A stretch of DNA of 64,000 nt from JAGTVG01 sp963820995 (lineage in GTDB: Bacteria > Bacteroidota > Bacteroidia > Cytophagales > Cyclobacteriaceae), in NCBI GenBank assembly GCA_963820995.1, contig CAWGCL010000017.1, positions 24,235-88,234 of the forward strand, in the 5' to 3' direction. Within the stretch, counting starts at the first letter, position 1; each line of letters starts with the position of its first letter. The notes beneath the pieces were generated by a model. The model worked only from the letters and a program-made list of their open reading frames with translations, did not search any database and was not told where the DNA came from. Below are positions 18,419 through 28,475 of this stretch, piece after piece. Made by a program: the position numbers and the translations under genes.

Positions 18419-19555
18419 ATGAATCACTACAAAAAATGGTTATTGACTTTATCTCTTGTAATGTTAATAATCCTCCAATGTTTCTCACAGAATATCACTT
18501 TACCTCCGGGTGGAGGAAATCAGAAAGCAAGTGTATCTCAATGGATGGGATTGGTTAAAGCCAATTTTACTTACAACAGCCCTGATGTTACCAGTCCGAC
18601 AGGAGAAGACAGAACAGGAAAGATCTGGGGTGGTCTTGTACCCTGGGGTATGGTTAACCTTGGTTTCGGATCCGCAGAAACTTCACCATGGCGTGCAGGC
18701 GCCAATGAAAATACCGTATTCTCGGTATCTCATGATGTGAAAATTGAAGGGAAGAACCTTGGGGCAGGACATTATGGATTTCATATCATCCCAATGGAGA
18801 ATGGTAAGTGGACGCTGATCTTTTCAAAAAATTATAGTTCATGGGGAAGCTATTTTTATAATCCGGATGAGGATGCCTTGCGGGTAGATGTAAATCCCCA
18901 GGAATGCGAATTCAATGAGTGGTTAACCTACGGATTTGAAAATCGGGAGTTAGGATCATGTACTGCCTTTTTAAAATGGGAAAATAAAAAAGTGCCATTT
19001 AAAATTGAAGTGCCAGATATAAATGAATTATATCTTTCTAAGATACGTGACGAATTGCGTTCATCACCCGGATTTACGTATTTAAGCTGGGTGCAAGCTG
19101 TGAATTTCTGTGTTCAAAATAATATGAACCTTGATGAAGCCTTAATATGGGCAGAAAATGCTATTTCTGCACCCTTCATAGGTCGTGAAAACTTCCAGAC
19201 CCTTCAGGCGAAAGCCAGTGTTTTAAAGGCTTTGGGAAATACATCTGAATCTGATGAGGTAATGGACCGTGCTATCAGGAATCCAGCTGCCTCAGTTGCT
19301 GAAATCCATCAATATGGCAGGGCGCTGATTGCAGAAGGCCGGAATGAAAAAGCCTTGGAAGTATTTGAATATAACAGGAAATCTCATCCTGAGGATTCAT
19401 TCACAACCTATGTAGGATTGGCGCGTGGATATGCAGCTGTTGATAATAAGAAAAAGGCTATTAAATATTGGGAAACAGCCATAGAAAACCTGCCGGAAAA
19501 TCAGAAGCCGAACTTGTCCTTTTATGAAGCTGAACTTAATAAATTGAAAGAATAG
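18419..19555 (+). CDS. DUF2911 protein with C-terminal TPR-like region
   Basis: A 378-residue exported protein. A signal peptide (LSLVMLIILQCFSQ) is followed by the DUF2911 domain at about residues 40-205, with FTYNSPDVTSP, GKIWGGLVPWGM, WRAGANENTVFSVSHDV, LGAGHYGFHIIPM and WGSYFYNPDEDALRV. The remaining 170 residues are helical, with tetratricopeptide-like pairs around DEALIWAENAI, NEKALEVFEYNRK and KKAIKYWETAIENLP. DUF2911 has no proven function; many members are periplasmic in Bacteroidota. The gene has its own terminator and no obvious partner. Confidence 0.85.
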   Translation: MNHYKKWLLTLSLVMLIILQCFSQNITLPPGGGNQKASVSQWMGLVKANFTYNSPDVTSPTGEDRTGKIWGGLVPWGMVNLGFGSAETSPWRAGANENTVFSVSHDVKIEGKNLGAGHYGFHIIPMENGKWTLIFSKNYSSWGSYFYNPDEDALRVDVNPQECEFNEWLTYGFENRELGSCTAFLKWENKKVPFKIEVPDINELYLSKIRDELRSSPGFTYLSWVQAVNFCVQNNMNLDEALIWAENAISAPFIGRENFQTLQAKASVLKALGNTSESDEVMDRAIRNPAASVAEIHQYGRALIAEGRNEKALEVFEYNRKSHPEDSFTTYVGLARGYAAVDNKKKAIKYWETAIENLPENQKPNLSFYEAELNKLKE

Positions 19556-19573
19556 TTATAATCATTAAATAAG

Positions 19574-19624
19574 AACACCCATTTTTAACATTATATGTAA
19601 TAAACAGAAATGGGTGTTTTTATT
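19574..19624 (+). terminator. Rho-independent terminator after the DUF2911 gene
   Basis: AACACCCATTT (19574-19584) and AAATGGGTGTT (19608-19618) form an 11-bp perfect stem with a 23-base loop and a following T-rich run. It lies 18 bp past the stop codon. Confidence 0.9.
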
Positions 19625-19676
19625 TCCTTTTTAGGAATCCATTTCTCAAATTCATATTTATAAAACCTTTTCCAGG

Positions 19677-21320
19677 ATGCGATGGACCTTGCTGATAATT
19701 TTCTTTCTTTCACAATTATTTAACAAGGTTAAGGGACAGGATAGCATATATCCTTACATAGAGAATGGCAAGATCGGCTTCAAAAACCTCCAGGATAGTA
19801 TTCTGGTATCCCCCAAATATGATTATTATGAACCTTTTCAATCAACCCAGCAATACACAATTATTGGTCTGGGCAAGTATGAAAGATTGAATTTTAATGA
19901 TACTGAAAGACAGGTCAAATTTGTTGGGAAATATGGCATTATTGATTCCACTGCAAAAGAAATTGTACCTCCCTCCCTGGATATAGTATTTCAGATTTAT
20001 GATAATCATACTTTAGCCGGAAATGGTGAGGGTTATTTGATATTCAATAACTGGCCTGAAGGCAAAGAGATATTTTTTAAGGGGAAAATGGGTGTGGTGA
20101 AGCATGACGGAAACGTAATCGTTCCGTTTAAATATAACGAAATCAGAAAAATCAAGTCACAAAGTGTTCCTTTCTGGTTTGCGTTTGATGATCAGGGAAA
20201 ATCAAGTTTATACTATGATTCAGTTTTGCTGGATTTCAGGGATGATGTAATTGAGGTCTCAGACTTTTCGGAAGGCCGGGCAAAAATAAAGGTGCATTCA
20301 AAATATGGATTCATTGACACAAGCGGTACCGTTGTTGTCGAGCCCGTTTATGAACAGGCTAAAAACTATAATTCCGGGAAAGCCTTTGTGAAGAAAGAGG
20401 ATCAATATGTATGGCTTGATCTCGGTGGTAATGAAATAGAAGATTTTGAGCAAATTATCTTCGAAGAAATAGGGCCTTTCTCAGAAGGATATTCCAGAGT
20501 AAAAATTTTTAATGATTACGGTTTTATTTACCCTGATTCCAGTTTCTTTATATTTCCAAGATTCTCAGAAGCCACTCCATTCTTCAATCAGCTCGCATCG
20601 GTACGTTCTTCTGGGCACTTTGGCTATATTTTTACGGACGGCTCAGAAGATATTGTGGAACTTTATACACGAAATAACTTGACCCGGGTTCCAAAGGAAG
20701 ACATAAGAGAAGATTTTTTAAGTGATTCATACGCAGTGGTAAACTCGAAGGATTCTGCCTATTTTTTTGAGCCTCTCGACACCTTAACTCTTGAAAAGTT
20801 CATATCAATCCAGGCTGAAGCTATGCGATGGGCTCCTTATATATATTTTAATTATCCGAATATGCTAGCGAAGGTCAGTGCAGGGGAAGGCACTCTTGCA
20901 GGCAGGTATTTATTCAATACGACATTTCTTAATCCGGGGACTGAGATATGGGAAAACTATAAAAATAAAGTTTTACTGAAATTGTTTTCTGAAGAGAAAA
21001 TCCGGTCTTTACTTTGGAAGACCTTCAGTCCTGTCTTTAAAAGTTCATTTCAATCAATGCCTGAGCTTCACCAACGTGTATATCTGGAAATGATCGAGTA
21101 TCTTGAAATATACTTCAAGGAATATGATATTATTGCTACCCGGAAATTTCTGGAGGAAAATGAAGCCTTCTTTGCTTATGAACATCCTGATGGCACTACC
21201 AGCCCGTATAGAAAAACCAGTGCCCAAATTGACCGTCTGATATTAATTTATAAAATCATATCGGTTGAAGATGTTCAGAAATGGATCCGGAAAATTAAGA
21301 AAGAAGTATATAAATGGTAA
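19677..21320 (+). CDS. WG-repeat protein, exported
   Basis: A 547-residue protein with an N-terminal signal (LLIIFFLSQLFNKVKGQ). Residues about 25-330 hold imperfect WG/KWG-type repeats, each with a core of the form K-x-G-(I/V/F)-(I/V/Y)-D-x-x-G-x-x-(I/V)-(V/I)-x-P: KYGIIDSTAKEIVPP, KMGVVKHDGNVIVPF, KYGFIDTSGTVVVEP, DYGFIYPDSSFFIFP and HFGYIFTDGSEDIVE. These form a beta structure thought to bind other molecules. The C-terminal 200 residues are helical and not recognised. It is a single gene downstream of a terminator. Confidence 0.75.
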   Translation: MRWTLLIIFFLSQLFNKVKGQDSIYPYIENGKIGFKNLQDSILVSPKYDYYEPFQSTQQYTIIGLGKYERLNFNDTERQVKFVGKYGIIDSTAKEIVPPSLDIVFQIYDNHTLAGNGEGYLIFNNWPEGKEIFFKGKMGVVKHDGNVIVPFKYNEIRKIKSQSVPFWFAFDDQGKSSLYYDSVLLDFRDDVIEVSDFSEGRAKIKVHSKYGFIDTSGTVVVEPVYEQAKNYNSGKAFVKKEDQYVWLDLGGNEIEDFEQIIFEEIGPFSEGYSRVKIFNDYGFIYPDSSFFIFPRFSEATPFFNQLASVRSSGHFGYIFTDGSEDIVELYTRNNLTRVPKEDIREDFLSDSYAVVNSKDSAYFFEPLDTLTLEKFISIQAEAMRWAPYIYFNYPNMLAKVSAGEGTLAGRYLFNTTFLNPGTEIWENYKNKVLLKLFSEEKIRSLLWKTFSPVFKSSFQSMPELHQRVYLEMIEYLEIYFKEYDIIATRKFLEENEAFFAYEHPDGTTSPYRKTSAQIDRLILIYKIISVEDVQKWIRKIKKEVYKW

Positions 21321-21524
21321 AACCGGTTATATCAAATTTAGGGTAGATATTTTCTTTTCTTCTGATCAAAAGGTAAATTGTATGGGCATAGGTTAATGAA
21401 GGGCTGATTTTTATATTTTGCCATAGACTGAATTTCATATGTATGAAAAATGTAAGTGTGCTGACATGTGTTTTTTCACCAATTAAAGACATAATTTAAA
21501 AGGTATTCAGCAATTCATCAAGGA

Positions 21525-22409
21525 TCATATATCAAACAACTCAGAAGAAAGGTAACGGTCGCCCCGGTCACAGATGATGCAAACAATATATCCGGATTCA
21601 ATCTGGTCGATCAGTTTTAATGCCCCTGCCACAGCGCCACCACTGCTCATCCCACCAAATATGGCTTCCTCTGAAGCTAGCCTTCGGGCCATTTGTATAG
21701 CCTCAGATTCGGAGACATCTATTATTGAATCTACACGTGATGGATCAAAGATTTTAGGAAGATACTTTTCAGGCCATCGCCGGATACCTGGAATTCTTGA
21801 TCCTTCCAGCGGCTGTATGCCTACAATCTGAATGTCAGGATCCTTTTCCTTAAGAAACCGTGACACACCCATGATCGTTCCGGTAGTACCCATGGAGGAG
21901 ACAAAATGCGTGACCTTTCCTTTTGTGTCATTCCATATCTCAGGGCCAGTTGTAAGATAATGAGCCCCAAAGTTGTCAGGATTGGCGAACTGGTTCAACA
22001 TAAAATATTTCCCCCTTTCAACTTTTTTATGTGCATAATCAATGGATCCTTCTATAGATTCAAACGCAGGAGTTAGTATTACTTTTGCCCCGAAGGCTTT
22101 CATGGTCTGGATCCTTTCAACTGTTGAGTTTTCAGGCATGACCAATTCAATTTCAAGATCGAATAACCTGGCGATCATCGCCAAAGCAATCCCTGTATTC
22201 CCACTTGTGGCCTCAATTAGCTTCATCCCTTCCTTGATTTCGCCACGCTCCAGGGCACCCTTGATCATTCCATATGCGGCTCTATCTTTAACACTCCCTC
22301 CCGGATTATGTCCTTCAAGTTTGGCAAATAGCCGGACTCCCTTTTTATTAAAAAGGTTTTTTATTTCAACTAAAGGAGTATTTCCAATAAGCTCGAGAAT
22401 AGAAGACAT
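21525..22409 (-). CDS. cysM: Cysteine synthase (O-acetylserine sulfhydrylase, CysM/CysK family)
   Basis: A 294-residue PLP enzyme of beta-family fold type II. It begins LELIGNTPLVEI, carries the cofactor lysine in GGSVKDRAA (Lys41), the substrate loop ATSGNTGIALA, the phosphate cup SSMGTTGTIMG near residue 171 and FGGMSSGGAVAGA near 255. It makes cysteine from O-acetylserine plus sulfide (or thiosulfate for CysM). Length and the VELVMPENSTVERIQTMKAFGA region fit CysM slightly better than CysK; the distinction is not certain. It is divergent from polA across a 347-bp region with inverted repeats. Confidence 0.85.
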   Translation of the reverse strand: MSSILELIGNTPLVEIKNLFNKKGVRLFAKLEGHNPGGSVKDRAAYGMIKGALERGEIKEGMKLIEATSGNTGIALAMIARLFDLEIELVMPENSTVERIQTMKAFGAKVILTPAFESIEGSIDYAHKKVERGKYFMLNQFANPDNFGAHYLTTGPEIWNDTKGKVTHFVSSMGTTGTIMGVSRFLKEKDPDIQIVGIQPLEGSRIPGIRRWPEKYLPKIFDPSRVDSIIDVSESEAIQMARRLASEEAIFGGMSSGGAVAGALKLIDQIESGYIVCIICDRGDRYLSSELFDI

Positions 22410-22567
22410 AATGGATAGAATTTTATTAATTAAATAATGTTAAATTTTAACGGTTTCTTTAAAGATAAGGTTATTCTACATATTCACTATTCCAAATCTC
22501 TCGATTTATTTTGAATTAAAACATCTTTTACCTGACATCAAATCAATTCTTTTCCTTTCATTAAATT

Positions 22568-22693
22568 ATCAATTGATCCCGTTGTTTTAAACATCAAACA
22601 CTTATATATTTATAAGATTCGAACTGATAAAAGGAAGCATATAACCTTTGTTTCCACCTGGAACAGAATAATCAATTGATTCATGTGTTTGAT
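22568..22693. promoter_or_regulatory. Paired palindromes and inverted repeat in the cysM-polA divergent region
   Basis: The palindrome ATCAATTGAT occurs twice (22568-22577 and 22671-22680). Each copy is followed by half of an inverted repeat: ATCAAACAC at 22593-22601 and GTGTTTGAT at 22685-22693. The arrangement sits between two divergent genes and looks like a pair of operator sites or an extended hairpin. No regulator is identified; it could be chance in A/T-rich DNA. Confidence 0.35.
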
Positions 22694-22756
22694 TTATGTT
22701 TTAATTGTGTTTGACAATGCTGGTTCTGTTCATTAACTAATTTCAATATATTGAAT

Positions 22757-25531
22757 ATGCAAAAAAAACTTTTTCTGATAGATGCCCTGGCACTTATTTA
22801 CCGGGCGCATTTTGCCTTCAGTAAAAATCCTAGGATTAATTCTAAAGGAATGAATACAAGTGCGGTTCTTGGTTTTACCAATAGCCTGCTTGATATTATA
22901 AATAAAGAAAAACCCACACATATTGGTGTTGCATATGATACACATGCACCTACATTCCGTCATGAAGTTTTTCCTGAATATAAAGCCAACCGGGAAAAAC
23001 AACCTGAAGATATTCAGGTAGCTATTCCAATCACTAAGGAATTGGTTAAAGCTTTTAATATTCCTGTCCTTGAACTGGACGGCTATGAAGCAGATGATAT
23101 CATAGGCACCATTGCAAAAGTAGCAGCCTCCCAGGACTTTGAAGTCTTCATGATGACACCTGACAAGGATTATGCTCAGCTGGTAGAGGATAACATTTAC
23201 CTTTATAAACCGGCATATATGGGCAATTCCGTGGATATACTTGGTATTGAAGAAGTCTTGAAAAAATTTGAAATACATCATGTGGATCAAGTGCGTGATC
23301 TTTTGGGATTACAGGGCGATTCTGTAGATAATATACCAGGAATTCCGGGAGTGGGAGCTAAAACAGCGGTCAAATTCATACAGGAATACGGAAATGTAGA
23401 GGAATTGCTGAAAAATACCGATAAACTGAAAGGAAAATTAAAAGAAAAGGTCGAAGAATATGGAGACCAGGCAATCCTTTCAAAAGAACTGGCCACCATT
23501 AATATTGCTGTTCCCATTCCTTTTAAAGAATCTGAATATGAATACAGTGGCCCCGATCTCAAAAAATTGAAACCAATTTTTGAGGACCTCGAATTTCGCA
23601 CCTTGTTAAGGCGGGTATTTGGAGAGCAGCCATTAACATCCACCGAAGACAGCGGCCAACTCAGCATGTTTGGAGGCAGTCAGGAAAGCGAATCTGAGCA
23701 GAAGGATACAAATACCAAAAAGACAATATCCGATGTGCTTCACGACTATAAACTCGCTGAATCGGAAAAAGAAATGAACCTCCTGGTTCAGAAACTAAAT
23801 AAATCACCTGAATTTTGTTTCGATACTGAAACTACTGGAATAGATGCCATTGAAGCCGATTTGGTTGGCTTGGCCTTCTCGATTAAGAAAGGTGAGGCAT
23901 TTTATGTCCCGGTTCCTGAAGATGAAACCTTAGCAAAAAAAATTGTATCATTTTTTAAGGATCCTTTAGAAAACAGTAACATTGGAAAAATCGGCCAGAA
24001 TTTGAAATATGATATCCTGGTGCTTAAAAAATACGGCATCAAAGTTAATGGTCCGCTCTTTGACACTATGATCGCACATTACCTGATAGAGCCGGATAAC
24101 AGGCACAATATGGATGTTTTGGCAGAAAACTATCTGAATTACATTCCTGTATCTATTGAAACCTTAATAGGAAAAAAAGGCAAAAAACAGGGCAGCATGA
24201 GAGACGTTGAGATAGAAAAGGTGGTTGAATATGCAGGAGAAGATGCGGATATTACTCTGCAACTCAAAGAAGTATTTGAACCTGTCCTGAAAGAGAAAAA
24301 TTTAAATAAGCTTTTTCATGAAGTTGAGATCCCTTTGATCAACGTGCTTGCTGACATGGAATATACTGGTGTAAAGATTGACCGCAATACATTAAGCAAT
24401 CTTTCAAAGGAAATGGAAGAGGAGATCGTCAATCTGAACCGGGAAATATATAAACTGGCAGGAATAGAATTTAACATTGCTTCGCCTAAGCAACTGGGAG
24501 AAATACTTTTTGAACATTTAAAACTGGATGATAAACCAAAAAAAACCAAGACAGGTCAATATGCTACCGGAGAGGAGATCCTCACCAGGCTGGCATACAA
24601 ACATGAGATCGCTAAAAAGATTCTTGAGTTCAGAGAGGTGCAAAAATTAAAGTCTACTTATATAGATGCTTTGCCGGAAATGATCAGCCCATCGGATGAC
24701 AGGGTACATACCTCTTTTAACCAGGCTATTGCCGCTACTGGAAGACTTAGTTCTACAAATCCAAATTTACAGAACATACCTATTCGAACTGCAAAAGGCA
24801 GGGAAATACGAAAGGCTTTTGTTCCTACTGACAAAGATCATACTTTGATGTCCGCTGACTATTCGCAGGTCGAATTAAGAATAATGGCTCATTTTGCCAA
24901 TGATGAAAGTATGATCAAGGCGTTTCAGGAAGGGAAAGATATACATTCCACTACGGCAAGTAAAATCTTCCAGACAAGTTTAGAGGATGTTACCCAGGAT
25001 ATGCGAAGAATTGCAAAAACGGCTAATTTTGGTATTATTTATGGTATATCCGTATTTGGTTTATCCCAGCGATTGAATATCCCGAGAAGCGAGGCTTCTG
25101 AGATCATAAACTCCTATTTCAATGAGTTCAGGTCAGTCAAGACGTATATGGATAAAGTGATCAATGAGGCAAGAGAAAGAGGATATGTTGAGACTATCCT
25201 TGGAAGAAGAAGGTATCTCAGAGATATTAATTCCCGAAATGCCACTATGCGGGGTTTTGCTGAAAGGAATGCTATAAATGCACCAATCCAGGGGAGCGCC
25301 GCAGACCTGATCAAAATAGCCATGATTAATATTCAAGATTATATGCAGAGAGAAAATTTAAATTCCAAGCTGATACTGCAGGTGCATGATGAATTGGTTT
25401 TTGACGTATACAAACCGGAGTTAAAAATACTCCAGCCAAAGGTTGAGGAATTGATGCAAACTGCCTTACCTTTGACAGTACCGATAGAGGTAGAGTCAGG
25501 AAGTGGTGGTAATTGGCTAGAAGCTCACTGA
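22757..25531 (+). CDS. polA: DNA polymerase I
   Basis: A 924-residue full-length Pol I. The 5'-3' exonuclease domain (residues 1-290) has DALALIYRAHFA, GYEADDIIGTIA and QGDSVDNIPGIPGVGAKTA. The 3'-5' proofreading domain (about 340-520) keeps FDTETTG, with its metal-binding Asp and Glu near 354. The polymerase has motif A DYSQVELRIMAHFA near 700, motif B RRIAKTANFGIIYG near 754 and motif C QVHDELVFDV near 874, so all three activities appear intact. The frame also has a TTG two codons upstream; ATG 22757 is preferred. It fills gaps and removes RNA primers. It leads a same-strand run of four genes, with DUF5060 48 bp behind. Confidence 0.97.
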   Translation: MQKKLFLIDALALIYRAHFAFSKNPRINSKGMNTSAVLGFTNSLLDIINKEKPTHIGVAYDTHAPTFRHEVFPEYKANREKQPEDIQVAIPITKELVKAFNIPVLELDGYEADDIIGTIAKVAASQDFEVFMMTPDKDYAQLVEDNIYLYKPAYMGNSVDILGIEEVLKKFEIHHVDQVRDLLGLQGDSVDNIPGIPGVGAKTAVKFIQEYGNVEELLKNTDKLKGKLKEKVEEYGDQAILSKELATINIAVPIPFKESEYEYSGPDLKKLKPIFEDLEFRTLLRRVFGEQPLTSTEDSGQLSMFGGSQESESEQKDTNTKKTISDVLHDYKLAESEKEMNLLVQKLNKSPEFCFDTETTGIDAIEADLVGLAFSIKKGEAFYVPVPEDETLAKKIVSFFKDPLENSNIGKIGQNLKYDILVLKKYGIKVNGPLFDTMIAHYLIEPDNRHNMDVLAENYLNYIPVSIETLIGKKGKKQGSMRDVEIEKVVEYAGEDADITLQLKEVFEPVLKEKNLNKLFHEVEIPLINVLADMEYTGVKIDRNTLSNLSKEMEEEIVNLNREIYKLAGIEFNIASPKQLGEILFEHLKLDDKPKKTKTGQYATGEEILTRLAYKHEIAKKILEFREVQKLKSTYIDALPEMISPSDDRVHTSFNQAIAATGRLSSTNPNLQNIPIRTAKGREIRKAFVPTDKDHTLMSADYSQVELRIMAHFANDESMIKAFQEGKDIHSTTASKIFQTSLEDVTQDMRRIAKTANFGIIYGISVFGLSQRLNIPRSEASEIINSYFNEFRSVKTYMDKVINEARERGYVETILGRRRYLRDINSRNATMRGFAERNAINAPIQGSAADLIKIAMINIQDYMQRENLNSKLILQVHDELVFDVYKPELKILQPKVEELMQTALPLTVPIEVESGSGGNWLEAH

Positions 25532-25579
25532 TTTATTTTTTAGAATTAAAGATTTAAACAACAAATATAACCTCAGCTG

Positions 25580-27463
25580 ATGAACAGATTTTTTAAGATT
25601 ACACTTTGGGTTCAGGTCGTTTTAATTGTATTGTATGGATGCTCAACTAATAATAAGACTCCCGATATTTCCGGTGAGCTCATGCAATGGCATAAGATTA
25701 TCCTTACCTTCAACGGACCGGAGAGTAGTGAACTGGATTCCATAAATCCATTCCTGGATTATCAAATGTACGTTACCTTTTTTAAGCATGACAGGCAGGT
25801 TATTATTCCCGGTTTTTATGCAGCTGACGGTAATGCAGCCGAAACAAGTGCCGACTCCGGGAATAAATGGCAAGTCATCTTTTGTCCTGATGATTATGGA
25901 TTGTGGAACTATGAGGTTTCTTTTTTAAAAGGAAAGAATATCGCTGTTGAAAGAAATCCGGAATATGGGGACGAGGTAGCTTTTCATGGTGCTAGCGGAG
26001 AAATTCTTGTATCGCCATCCGACAAAACCGGAAGTGATTTCAGGGCTAAAGGAAGAGTCAGTTATGTTAACGGTCACTATTTAAAACACCAGGGTACTGG
26101 AGAGGTTTTCTTAAAAGCAGGATCTGATAGTCCTGAAAATTTCCTGGCATATCATGAATTTGATGGCACCTATTATGGTGGCGATGGTGAACGAAGGATT
26201 AATGAAGCAATGCCTAACCAGACCTTGCACAGGTATACGCCTCATGTAAAGGACTGGAATGAAGGAGATCCTACCTGGAAAGATAGTAAAAAGGGAAAAG
26301 GGATCATTGGAGCTCTGAACTACCTGCATTCCAAAGGCATAAACAGCCAATACATGCTTACAAATAATGTAACAGGTGACGGACAGGATGTGTTTCCCTG
26401 GATTAAGTATGAAAGTGACTTTACCCGGTTTGACGTGAGCAAACTGGCCCAATGGGAAATCGTTTTTACGCACATGGATAAACTGGGCATGATGTGTCAT
26501 TTTGTAACACAGGAGACTGAAAATGAACTGATGTTGGACAGTGGCAATGTTGGAATGAAGAGGAAATTATACTATCGTGAATTAATAGCCAGGTTCTCAC
26601 ACCATTTGGGAGTAACCTGGAACCTGGGGGAAGAAAATGGAGTGGCCCCCTGGATCGGAATTGGACAGAACGACCGTCAAAGAAAAGACATGAGTAAATA
26701 CATCAAGGAAACTGATCCATATGATAACTTTTTAGTTGTTCACACCTTACCCAATGCAGATCTGAGAGATGATATTCTGACAAAATTATTAGGCTTCCCA
26801 TTTCTGGATGGACCCAGTCTGCAGACTGAGGTGAATAGTGTTCATTCAGAAACCCTAAAATGGCGGCAACTATCTGACCAGCAAGGGAGAAAATGGGTGG
26901 TATGCAGTGATGAAATTGGCCATCATTCAATTGGTGCAGTACCTGATGCAATTGATCCTGAACACTACGAAATAATGCATAAAGTGCTCTGGGGGAATCT
27001 GATGGCAGGTGGAGGTGGTGTTGAATGGTATTTTGGGCATAAATATGACAATGATGACTTGAATTGCGAAGATTTCAGATCCAGGGACAGGCTCTGGGAA
27101 TTAACTGCCATTGCAATGAATTTCTTCCTGGATAACCTCCCGATCGATGAAATGAAACCTGCTGATAATATAGTATCGCCAAGGGCAAATTATTGCCTTG
27201 TTAAAGATGACGATGTTATTGTAATTTATATTCCAAGGGGAGGGGCTTCTTCTGTGCGTCTAAATCCACAAAAATCATACAGATTGCAATGGTTTGATCC
27301 CAGAAATGGCGGAGAATTATTTGATTCACATGAATTGCCGGAAATTGTTTCTGAAGTATCAGAGCTGAACTTCCAGATCGGTACAAAGGAAAAATACAAT
27401 TTAAGAAATGATTGGGTAGCGGTCCTGAAGAGTATACAAAAACAGGAAAGTGCTCAGCCATAG
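25580..27463 (+). CDS. DUF5060-domain glycoside hydrolase-like lipoprotein
   Basis: A 627-residue lipoprotein with signal and lipobox LYGC (Cys21). An N-terminal beta-sandwich of the DUF5060 type (residues about 35-145) contains QMYVTFFKHDRQVIIPGFYAAD and DYGLWNYEVSF. A TIM-barrel domain follows: HSKGINSQYM, the likely catalytic-acid segment TWNLGEENG near 348, and CSDEIGHHSIG near 444 as a possible nucleophile. A C-terminal beta domain resembles the putative collagen-binding (DUF5605-like) module. The substrate is unknown. It lies 48 bp behind polA and 26 bp ahead of a threonine dehydratase-like gene, an odd neighbourhood for a glycosidase. Confidence 0.8.
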   Translation: MNRFFKITLWVQVVLIVLYGCSTNNKTPDISGELMQWHKIILTFNGPESSELDSINPFLDYQMYVTFFKHDRQVIIPGFYAADGNAAETSADSGNKWQVIFCPDDYGLWNYEVSFLKGKNIAVERNPEYGDEVAFHGASGEILVSPSDKTGSDFRAKGRVSYVNGHYLKHQGTGEVFLKAGSDSPENFLAYHEFDGTYYGGDGERRINEAMPNQTLHRYTPHVKDWNEGDPTWKDSKKGKGIIGALNYLHSKGINSQYMLTNNVTGDGQDVFPWIKYESDFTRFDVSKLAQWEIVFTHMDKLGMMCHFVTQETENELMLDSGNVGMKRKLYYRELIARFSHHLGVTWNLGEENGVAPWIGIGQNDRQRKDMSKYIKETDPYDNFLVVHTLPNADLRDDILTKLLGFPFLDGPSLQTEVNSVHSETLKWRQLSDQQGRKWVVCSDEIGHHSIGAVPDAIDPEHYEIMHKVLWGNLMAGGGGVEWYFGHKYDNDDLNCEDFRSRDRLWELTAIAMNFFLDNLPIDEMKPADNIVSPRANYCLVKDDDVIVIYIPRGGASSVRLNPQKSYRLQWFDPRNGGELFDSHELPEIVSEVSELNFQIGTKEKYNLRNDWVAVLKSIQKQESAQP

Positions 27464-27489
27464 TCTTTAACGCTTAATCATTGATCAAT

Positions 27490-28464
27490 ATGTTGGACCA
27501 GATACCTCAAAAATCTGATATAATAGATTCTACCGGAAGAATTTCAGGTTATGTTCATCAAACCCCCTTGTTGACTTCCAGGCAAATCAATCAGATTACA
27601 GGGAGTTCACTGTATTTCAAATGCGAGAACTTTCAAAAGGTAGGTGCATTTAAAGCCCGGGGCGCTGTAAATGCCACGCTTTCACTTCCTGAGGATCAGC
27701 GAAAAAATGGAATTGCCACGCATTCTTCTGGCAATCATGCACAAGCCATCGCTTATGCAGCATCTATCGTTGGAATAAAATCATATATTGTGATGCCTGA
27801 AAATGCGCCATCAATTAAGATTGATGCTGTGAAAGGTTATGGGGCTGAAATCATCTTTTGTAAACCAACTCTTGAATCAAGAGAAATCACTTTGCAAAAG
27901 GTAGTTGAGGATACTTCTGCTTACTTTATCCATCCTTATAATAATTATTCAGTGATTGCAGGACAGGCAACAGCAGCGTTCGAAATTTTTGAAACAAGAA
28001 ATGACCTGGATTATGTTCTTACGCCTGTGGGTGGCGGAGGTTTGCTAAGCGGGACGTTATTATCTCGAAATTATTTCTCCCCCGGGACAAAAGTACTCGC
28101 GGGAGAACCTTCAGGAGCTGATGATGCATATCGATCCTTAATTAAAGGAGAAATTGTTCCATCAATAAAGCCGGATACCATTGCGGATGGCTTGTTGACA
28201 TCTTTGGGAGATAAGACATTCAAAATAATTTATAATAACGTTGAAGAAATATTACTCGTGAGTGATACTCAGATCATAAATGCAATGAAACTTCTCTGGG
28301 AAAGAATGAAGATTATCGTTGAACCTTCTGGTGCTGTACCCTTTGCTGCACTTTTAAAAGATAAGGAGCGATTTTCAGGAAAAAAAGTAGGGATCATCCT
28401 TTCCGGTGGCAACGTGGATTTGAAAAAGAATTACTTTAATTTAACTCCTATTAATAACTTATAA
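27490..28464 (+). CDS. Threonine/serine dehydratase-like PLP enzyme
   Basis: A 324-residue fold II PLP enzyme. The cofactor lysine is in GAFKARGAVNA (Lys55), the substrate loop is SSGNHAQAIAYAA, the phosphate-binding loop is TPVGGGGLLSG near 180, and it closes with IILSGGNVDL. It has no C-terminal ACT regulatory domain, so it resembles catabolic threonine ammonia-lyase, serine racemase or 3-hydroxyaspartate dehydratase rather than biosynthetic IlvA. A TTG three codons upstream (27481) is in frame, but ATG 27490 is preferred. It sits 11 bp before the ALDH7-type gene, so the two are probably co-expressed in amino acid breakdown. Confidence 0.85.
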   Translation: MLDQIPQKSDIIDSTGRISGYVHQTPLLTSRQINQITGSSLYFKCENFQKVGAFKARGAVNATLSLPEDQRKNGIATHSSGNHAQAIAYAASIVGIKSYIVMPENAPSIKIDAVKGYGAEIIFCKPTLESREITLQKVVEDTSAYFIHPYNNYSVIAGQATAAFEIFETRNDLDYVLTPVGGGGLLSGTLLSRNYFSPGTKVLAGEPSGADDAYRSLIKGEIVPSIKPDTIADGLLTSLGDKTFKIIYNNVEEILLVSDTQIINAMKLLWERMKIIVEPSGAVPFAALLKDKERFSGKKVGIILSGGNVDLKKNYFNLTPINNL

Positions 28465-28475
28465 TAAATCTTAAA

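Noticed and set aside
22733..23290. 185-codon minus-strand frame opposite the start of polA
   Set aside because: It is the complement of a strongly conserved polA coding region, with Cys- and Phe-rich translation and no family match.
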